A stretch of 64,000 nt of DNA from positions 13,431,853-13,495,852 of the forward strand of contig NC_056595.1 in NCBI RefSeq assembly GCF_018340385.1, in the 5' to 3' direction. Shown here one piece after another: positions 59,001 to 64,000 of the stretch. The position numbers and the translations under genes are program-made. Below the pieces are notes generated by a model, which saw only the letters and a list, made by a program, of their open reading frames with translations, was not told the DNA's origin and searched no databases. The first letter of the stretch is position 1. Each line of letters opens with the position of its first letter. The stretch comes from Cyprinus carpio (lineage: Eukaryota > Chordata > Actinopteri > Cypriniformes > Cyprinidae).

Positions 59001-60354
59001 TAATAAGCTCTTTTGTGGTTTGGATGATTGCATTTGTAAGTGTATATAATTGTTTACTTATATAATAAACTGATGAAAGGACTAAAATTTTATATGTAAT
59101 GAATGGCAATCTTCGTAATTCCTATAAGTTCATATGTAATGTAAACCTTATCAAGTAGTTTGGTATAACCTTTTAGTAATATATCAAAAATGCTTCAAAA
59201 TGCTTATTATTATTAGAAAACCTTCTGTTCGCCAAATAAAACTTCATGCAGAAAAACAAGAAATGATATCATAGAGAGGACCCTTGCAGATCCTCATAAC
59301 TGGGTCTTATAATATTATCAGATTATTTATAAGGCAAGGTTAGTTCAGGCTGTTAATTGTCATGTGGTGCAATTCACGAAAAACAGAATGGTATTTATGA
59401 ATTAACAATTCATGCCATTTTTTAAAAATACATTTCACCTTGAAAAAGACAATTAAAAACATTTTGTAAGGAGAATAGTTTTTACTTTAGTGATTAGACC
59501 ACTATTTTTCTTGAAAACCGTATAAATGTTCTCCAAAACCATATGAAATCAACATGACTACAAAGGCTTGGCACAACCAGATTTTTAAATGATTTCTTCT
59601 TTTTTGTTGTGAACACAATGACACATAAATAACAAGGAAGCACTTTTACCTTCTCAAAGATATTGGCAGGAGTCATGAGGCAAAAGCGCAGGTTCTGCAC
59701 GACTGCATCCGTATGTCTCCAGCGCCGCCGGTCATGTCTCAGCCAGGCCTGCACTGCCTCATAAAGCTCAATTTCCGGAAATCGGCTTAGCTGGTCACTA
59801 TTCAGATATGCCATCAACTTCTCCAAACTCAGATAAGACAGGAAGTCTGGTCGTGCCATCAAAGGCACAAAGTTCTCCAGCAGAAATGCATCAAGCTGCT
59901 CCTGCACGCCTTCCACGCCAACGCTGAAGTCTTCCAGCAAGCGCATGACCTCAGCACAGTTCTCCAAGCAGATCTTGGCCAGCAGGAAGGAGCAGCAGAA
60001 CTCTACAGCCTCGGTGAGTTGCACGTACATGGCAGCCTGCAGGATCTCCTGCACCGTGAGCATGCTCAACTCCAAAGAGCCGTAGTACATGAAGCGAAGG
60101 ACGTGACCAAACCCAGCTGCCGTCAACCCCTTCATGTGAATCTTATCCTGGTCACGTTCCCGCATGTCGGCCGTGAACATGACCCGGAAATAGTCGCTTT
60201 GCGTTGCTAACAGAGCTTTGTGCGCCTTGAAGTGGTGCTCCTCGATGAGCAGAGTGACATCGAGCAGCAGTCGCTCCTCATACAAGGCTCTGAAGCCTGA
60301 CGACACGCTGCCATCATGCACTTGGGAAAGGTACACCTCCACATCCCCCGCCAT
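56058..60354 (-). CDS. klhl15: klhl15, kelch-like protein 15 (BTB-BACK-Kelch)
   Basis: Substrate adaptor of Cullin-3 ubiquitin ligases; the human orthologue is reported to target PP2A B-beta and the repair factor CtIP. Two coding exons: 60354-59650 (705 nt) and 57167-56058 (1,110 nt), joined in phase 0 (IFEK then VKTSEFYR) by a 2.5-kb intron with GT-AG ends. The total is 604 codons plus TGA, the length of human KLHL15. The first exon has the BTB domain (about residues 30-100: LLLDVTLLIEEHHFKAHKAL, YFRVMFTADMRERDQDK) and the BACK domain (about 130-235: EFCCSFLLAKICLENCAEVM, FPEIELYEAVQAWLRHDRRR). The second has six Kelch blades with typical GG and W spacing (FLLGGEELGPDG, AVAGRTRDETFYSTERYDI, LYITGGITSSSTSKQVCVF, LYVFGGVCVI, IMVLGGLCYNGHYSDSIL). 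The start is the conserved MAGDVE; possible upstream in-frame exons are listed separately. Confidence 0.97.
57205..57345. repeat. TIR repeat fragment in the klhl15 intron
   Basis: CACTACTGTTCAAATGTTTG is the terminal sequence of the GGATCATGTGAC family. Then come AAGTCTCTTATGCTC and GATCAAAAATGCAGTAAGAA. It begins about 38 bp downstream of the klhl15 Kelch-exon acceptor boundary. Confidence 0.8.
57463..57799. mobile_element. TTAA-flanked MITE with GGCCC(A/G)TTCACACCAA ends
   Basis: TTAAGGCCCATTCACACCAA at the left is matched by the complement of TTGGTGTGAACGGGCCTTTA at the right. The subterminal parts are rich in AACGATA and its complement. It is 337 bp, non-coding, and lies within the klhl15 intron. 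Confidence 0.85.
58500..58945. repeat. GGTATCGAAGTCAAGG repeats around a long hairpin
   Basis: GGTATCGAAGTCAAGG occurs at about 58544, 58582 and 58927. Between the second and third copy lies the large inverted repeat 58601-58879, with arms of about 130 bp (CTGACAAGCTACGCAATAT opposite ATATTGCGTAGCTTGTCAG). GATTAATCGTGCAGCCCTAA follows. This is a composite of old DNA elements in the klhl15 intron. Confidence 0.8.
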
Positions 60355-60568
60355 TAGGCACCTGCAGAGACACAAACGCTCGTATAAATGACGGGCCAAG
60401 AGGAGTCGATACATCCCATTCAGCTGGTCAACTCTGCAAGGTTGGGAAAGCCATAACTGTGATGGACAGACAGATGTTTAACTGCCTTTTCTCAAGTATT
60501 TGATAGAAATAAGACTGATTTGTCTCATCTCAGAGTTCAATATCAATCAACAGGATGGGAAAAGGATC

Positions 60569-61236
60569 TTAAAGGGACAGTTCACTCAAAAATAAAAACT
60601 TCATTTTGAAACACAAAAATATTTAGAAAAAAAATCTTTGTGTTTTTTGACCATAAAATGAAAGTTAGTGGGGTCCACTGTTGTTTTGGACAACATTAAC
60701 ATTATTTGATAGATAAAAACAGAAAAAAGCAAGTCATAAAAGTTTGGAATGACTTGAAAATTTGTAGTCAGTATGATTTTTTTTTAAAGAAATTAATATT
60801 TTTATTCTGCATAAAAACATTAAAGTGATCAAAAGTGACATTTATACATATTACAAAATATTTCTCTTTCAAATAAATGCTGTTCTTTTTGAACTTTCTA
60901 TTTAATCATAGAATCCTGAGAAAAATGGATCTCTGTTTCCACAAAAACAGACATTGATAATAATGTTTAAAAACATGTGACACTGAAGACTAGAGTAATG
61001 GCTACTAAAAATTCAGTTTTGCCATCATAAATTACATTTTAAAATATTTACAAAAACAATGAAATGTTAATATTTTACAGCATTACTGTTTTTATTGTAA
61101 TTTTGATCAAATAAGCTTTGGAGAGCATGAGAGATTTCTTTAAAAAAAAAAAAAAACAATCATACCAACACCAAACTTTTGAATGTAGCATAAATGAAGA
61201 GAGGATTTTCAATTTTAGGGTGAACAATCCCTTTAA
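60569..61236. mobile_element. TTAA MITE interrupted by a TIR repeat
   Basis: The outer ends TTAAAGGGACAGTTCACTCA (60569) and GGGTGAACAATCCCTTTAA (61236) belong to one palindromic MITE. At about 60765-61195 it is interrupted by a copy of the GGATCATGTGAC family (GCTGTTCTTTTTGAACTTTC, ATGTGACACTGAAGACTAG, CCAACACCAAACTTTTGAAT). It lies in the intron upstream of the klhl15 BTB exon. Confidence 0.82.
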
Positions 61237-61904
61237 AACAAGATAAAATTATGCATATCTTTAATTACATGCTCAGTGAACTAAACAGCATCTCCTCAAG
61301 TTCTTTATCAACCAAATCAAGCTATCTGTATTTTAGTGAATAATAGATGGTGAAAAAAAACATGCCAGACTTGAATAAAGCCTCTGGAAGGAGTTTCACA
61401 CCTCAGTTTCCGCTGCTGAAAGCCAAACTCTATCTCAAAGCTCCCCTCTACTGCACACATACACACACAGCACACTCACCTCTGATTGGCCACGGGCATG
61501 TCACAGGGGGGTGTCCGAGCCAATCAGAGGACAGTACCTCTTGTGTCCGTAGGAAATTTAATTCTGAAGATATTCACCTAAATGACAAATTGAACAAGCC
61601 CCAATCATTAAAATAACGTGAGAATTACTAACAGACTAAAATATTAAAGATGCCCCAACAACTCAATATCCCACCGTGTGCAAATATGAAACAATTAAAT
61701 GGAGGTAAAATTTGACAGAATACTTTGACTACATATATCCCTGCTTGCATATTAAAACTACACCATATTTGTGCAGAACAACAGCCTCTTATTGTTCAAT
61801 CATTTTTGATAGAAAAATGAGATGACATACACGTAAAGACACTGTATCCTCAGCAGGTTATGTGGCTTGTAGAAAAGCAGAGGGTGAAGATTTTGTGATA
61901 TTAC

Positions 61905-61986
61905 CTTTTAGAGGCCTCCTGGCCAACTTTCGGCTTCGCTGCGCTGAAGGGACGTTCACATTTCCTCTGCTTGTACTTGCCCTGCT
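61905..61986 (-). other. upstream klhl15 exon, UTR or in-frame coding
   Basis: An 82-nt exon-like block on the minus strand is bounded by a pyrimidine-containing acceptor TCATTTTAG and a donor AAAAG|GTAATA. It is richer in G+C than its flanks. Joined to the acceptor at 60361 it stays open and reads in frame into the klhl15 MAGD start. It encodes mostly basic residues (for example GKYKQRKCERPF). It could be plain 5' UTR or part of an N-terminal extension; there is no transcript evidence. Confidence 0.45.
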
Positions 61987-62329
61987 CTAAAATGAGATGA
62001 CATCCACATGTTGGTAAACAGACAGATATTCTTTCATTTCTGTTATTATTATTATTACCCATTCTTAACACACATTTGAAAATGTTCTGCTAAAGAGTTA
62101 AAAAGGACATATCAAATGTAACCCATTCAGAAAACATAAAGCAACATCTGATATGGTGTATAACAATGTTAGGAACTTTTTTATTGTGAGGCTGATCAAA
62201 TGCATATTTGATGTACACTAAACAGTATAAGAGCTACATTAGCAAACAGTAGACAGGTCAGAGAGAAGAAAACAAATGGACTTTTCAAAGCAAACTGCAA
62301 TTTCCTAAATAAAGTATGATTATAAATTA

Positions 62330-62795
62330 TACACTAAGGTTCAAAAGTCAGTACAAATTTATTTTAAAGAAATTAATACTTTTAACGAGAAAGGACACAA
62401 AAAAGTGATCAAAAGTGACAGTAAAAAAATATGCATAATATTACAAAATATGTAGACCTATATTTCAAATAAATGTAATTCTTTTGAACTTTTTATTCAT
62501 CAAAGAATCCTGAAAAAATACGTATCATGGCTTCTTCCTCAAACGTATATTAAGCAGCACAACGTTTTCAATATTGATTGATTCATCAGCATATTAGAAT
62601 GATTTCTGGAGGATCATGTGACACTGAAGACTACAGTAATGATGCTGAAAATTCAGCTTTGCATCACAGGATTAAATTACATTTTAAAGTGTTTTAAAAC
62701 AGAAAACTGTTATTTTAAATTGTAATTATAATAAATCACAATATTATAGTTTCTACTGTATTTTTAATTAAATAAACGCAACATTTTTGACTGAC
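62330..62795 (+). repeat. TIR repeat (GGATCATGTGAC family), long copy
   Basis: It reads from AGGTTCAAAAGTCAGTAC through AAGTGATCAAAAGTGACAGT, TAATTCTTTTGAACTTTTTA, GGAGGATCATGTGACACTGA, GATGCTGAAAATTCAGCTTT and CACAATATTATAGTTTCTAC to AATAAACGCAACATTTTTGA. One of the most complete copies here. Confidence 0.88.
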
Positions 62796-63370
62796 ATTAT
62801 GGTATAACTAGTAAGTTGCTTATAGAAAAGTTTGTTCTCCTCGTAAATAACGAACGTTTATCTGTCACAGTACCTTAATGACAAATAGATCTGTTTTAGC
62901 AGCGTTCAACCTTACAGTAGACTCAGCCTGGTTTTAAATCCTCTGAACTTCACTGACCTCGTGTTCAGACCCTCAGTGCACGAGACACAAAAACAACTCT
63001 TGACTGATTCCTCGCTATGGGCTTCTTCGTGACATGTTTTGATTTTGCAGTTGTTGCTATTGTTTTGCTTCTTAAATCTTTAATAAATATCTACAAGCGA
63101 CTGGACATAAACATTAGCGGTGGAATCTATCTAGACAGCATTTACAGTCACTGGATCCTAACGCGAATATGATGCCTAAACATGCTGTCTACCTAGGGAG
63201 CTCACTAGGTCAATATGATAGACACAGACAGTAATTATAAACGCAGGCACGTCCCAACGAATGTCAACCCACTACTTATGTAACATTTCTGATGTTTTCG
63301 GCTACAGTGAGTTAAAATGACTACGCTATTAAGCTTGAGTGGGATATGAAACGATTCCAGCAGGCTTTAC

Positions 63371-63431
63371 CTCGGCGATGCGACTCCACGCAACCCCGCT
63401 TCGACCAGGGAGCCCGCGGTCCTTCGGACAT
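63371..63431 (-). other. candidate first klhl15 exon with in-frame ATG
   Basis: A GC-rich block ends in a good donor (CGCCGAG|GTAAAG). An ATG at 63431-63429 starts a frame (MSEGPRAPWSKRGC and on) that continues through the 61905-61986 exon and into klhl15, adding 50 codons. The position just inside a CpG-containing region with CRE and YY1-like sites supports a first exon; coding status is open. Confidence 0.45.
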
Positions 63432-63592
63432 GGAGTGCTGGTGTTAGACAAAGTCCAGAGAAATTAAATATGATGTCTCATTATCGACGGAGATATGCTG
63501 CCCATTGACGTCTTTAGGTCACAATAAACTTGTGTTATTTAGAGTCAATCCCTAAATGTTGTTTGTCTATAGCCTCCACTGCGATCGTAGAC

Positions 63593-63619
63593 GCCATGTT
63601 ATTGTCTGCACTGACGTCA
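63593..63619. promoter_or_regulatory. klhl15 promoter sites: YY1-like and CRE
   Basis: GCCATGTT (63593-63600) fits the YY1 core GCCATNTT, and TGACGTCA (63612-63619) is a perfect consensus cAMP-response element. Both sit in a locally CpG-containing stretch about 170 bp upstream of the candidate first klhl15 exon. The transcription start is inferred, not known. A divergent promoter for a gene beyond the window edge is also possible. Confidence 0.5.
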
Positions 63620-63635
63620 TTTCCCGAACATTTGT

Positions 63636-64000
63636 CGGTCGGGCGGAAATGTTGCAGTTTGTGTGTCAATATTCTCTGCCTTAATGTAACGTTACAAAGT
63701 GTTTTAGCTCACTGTCACTAATGTGCAAACTGCTCCGAGCACATAAATCATGGCATATATTATTATTATTATTATTTTGCACTCACTATTCTAATTCTAT
63801 TTAAAAAAAAAAATCTAACTACTATCTTTTTATATTGCTCTATTCTTTTTCTATTCTATCTGTTTTCTTTTTATTTATTATATTATTTAAAAGCCCTTGC
63901 ACGTGTACTGCGTTTAAGCTAACTGAAACTTGTTATAGCACTTATATATCATTGCTCTTTTGTTGTTTTTGATTGCTTCCATTGTCCTCATTTGTAAGTC
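63636..64000. other. AT-rich sequence beyond the klhl15 promoter
   Basis: It contains a TAT-repeat microsatellite (63757-63776), an A-run near 63805 and T-rich sequence. I see no gene in this part. Confidence 0.6.

Overview
The window reads as nuclear DNA of a teleost fish, most likely a cyprinid (carp/zebrafish group). It has large AT-rich introns and intergenic spacers, GT-AG spliced vertebrate genes, and many dispersed repeats: Tc1-like transposons, palindromic TTAA-flanked MITEs, a hAT-type insertion and a tRNA-derived SINE. The species call rests on repeat style and recall of fish repeats, not on a search.

Layout. 1-25,348: a gene-poor spacer with no convincing coding exon; it holds transposon remnants, microsatellites, a diverged duplicated segment and a few less AT-rich, homeodomain-site-rich patches that could be regulatory. 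25,349-45,019 (minus): mtrr (methionine synthase reductase), reconstructed here as 15 exons whose coding lengths sum to 2,187 nt (728 codons plus stop) with no frame break. 45,061-45,496: a short, probably bidirectional promoter with GC boxes and a heat-shock element. 45,497-49,907 (plus): cct5 (TCP-1/CCT chaperonin epsilon subunit), 11 exons summing to 1,626 nt (541 codons plus stop). 50,925-51,832: a Tc1-like element with both inverted repeats. 53,130-53,203 (minus): tRNA-Thr(AGT). 56,058-60,354 (minus): klhl15, two coding exons totalling 604 codons plus stop. Two further upstream exons (61,905-61,986 and 63,371-63,431) are either 5' UTR or an in-frame N-terminal extension. The likely klhl15 promoter, with a CRE palindrome and a YY1-like site, lies near 63,590-63,620.

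How the genes relate. mtrr and cct5 are housekeeping genes arranged head to head and probably share a promoter. Mtrr reactivates methionine synthase by reducing cobalamin; Cct5 is one of eight subunits of the cytosolic chaperonin; Klhl15 is a Cullin-3 substrate adaptor. No pathway visibly links the three.

I found no prokaryotic-type system, CRISPR array or viral gene, and nothing I would call a new molecular machine. The points most worth checking are the in-frame N-terminal extensions of mtrr and klhl15, the HSE in the shared promoter, a hAT insertion with a perfect 8-bp target duplication, and the density of nested palindromic elements in introns.
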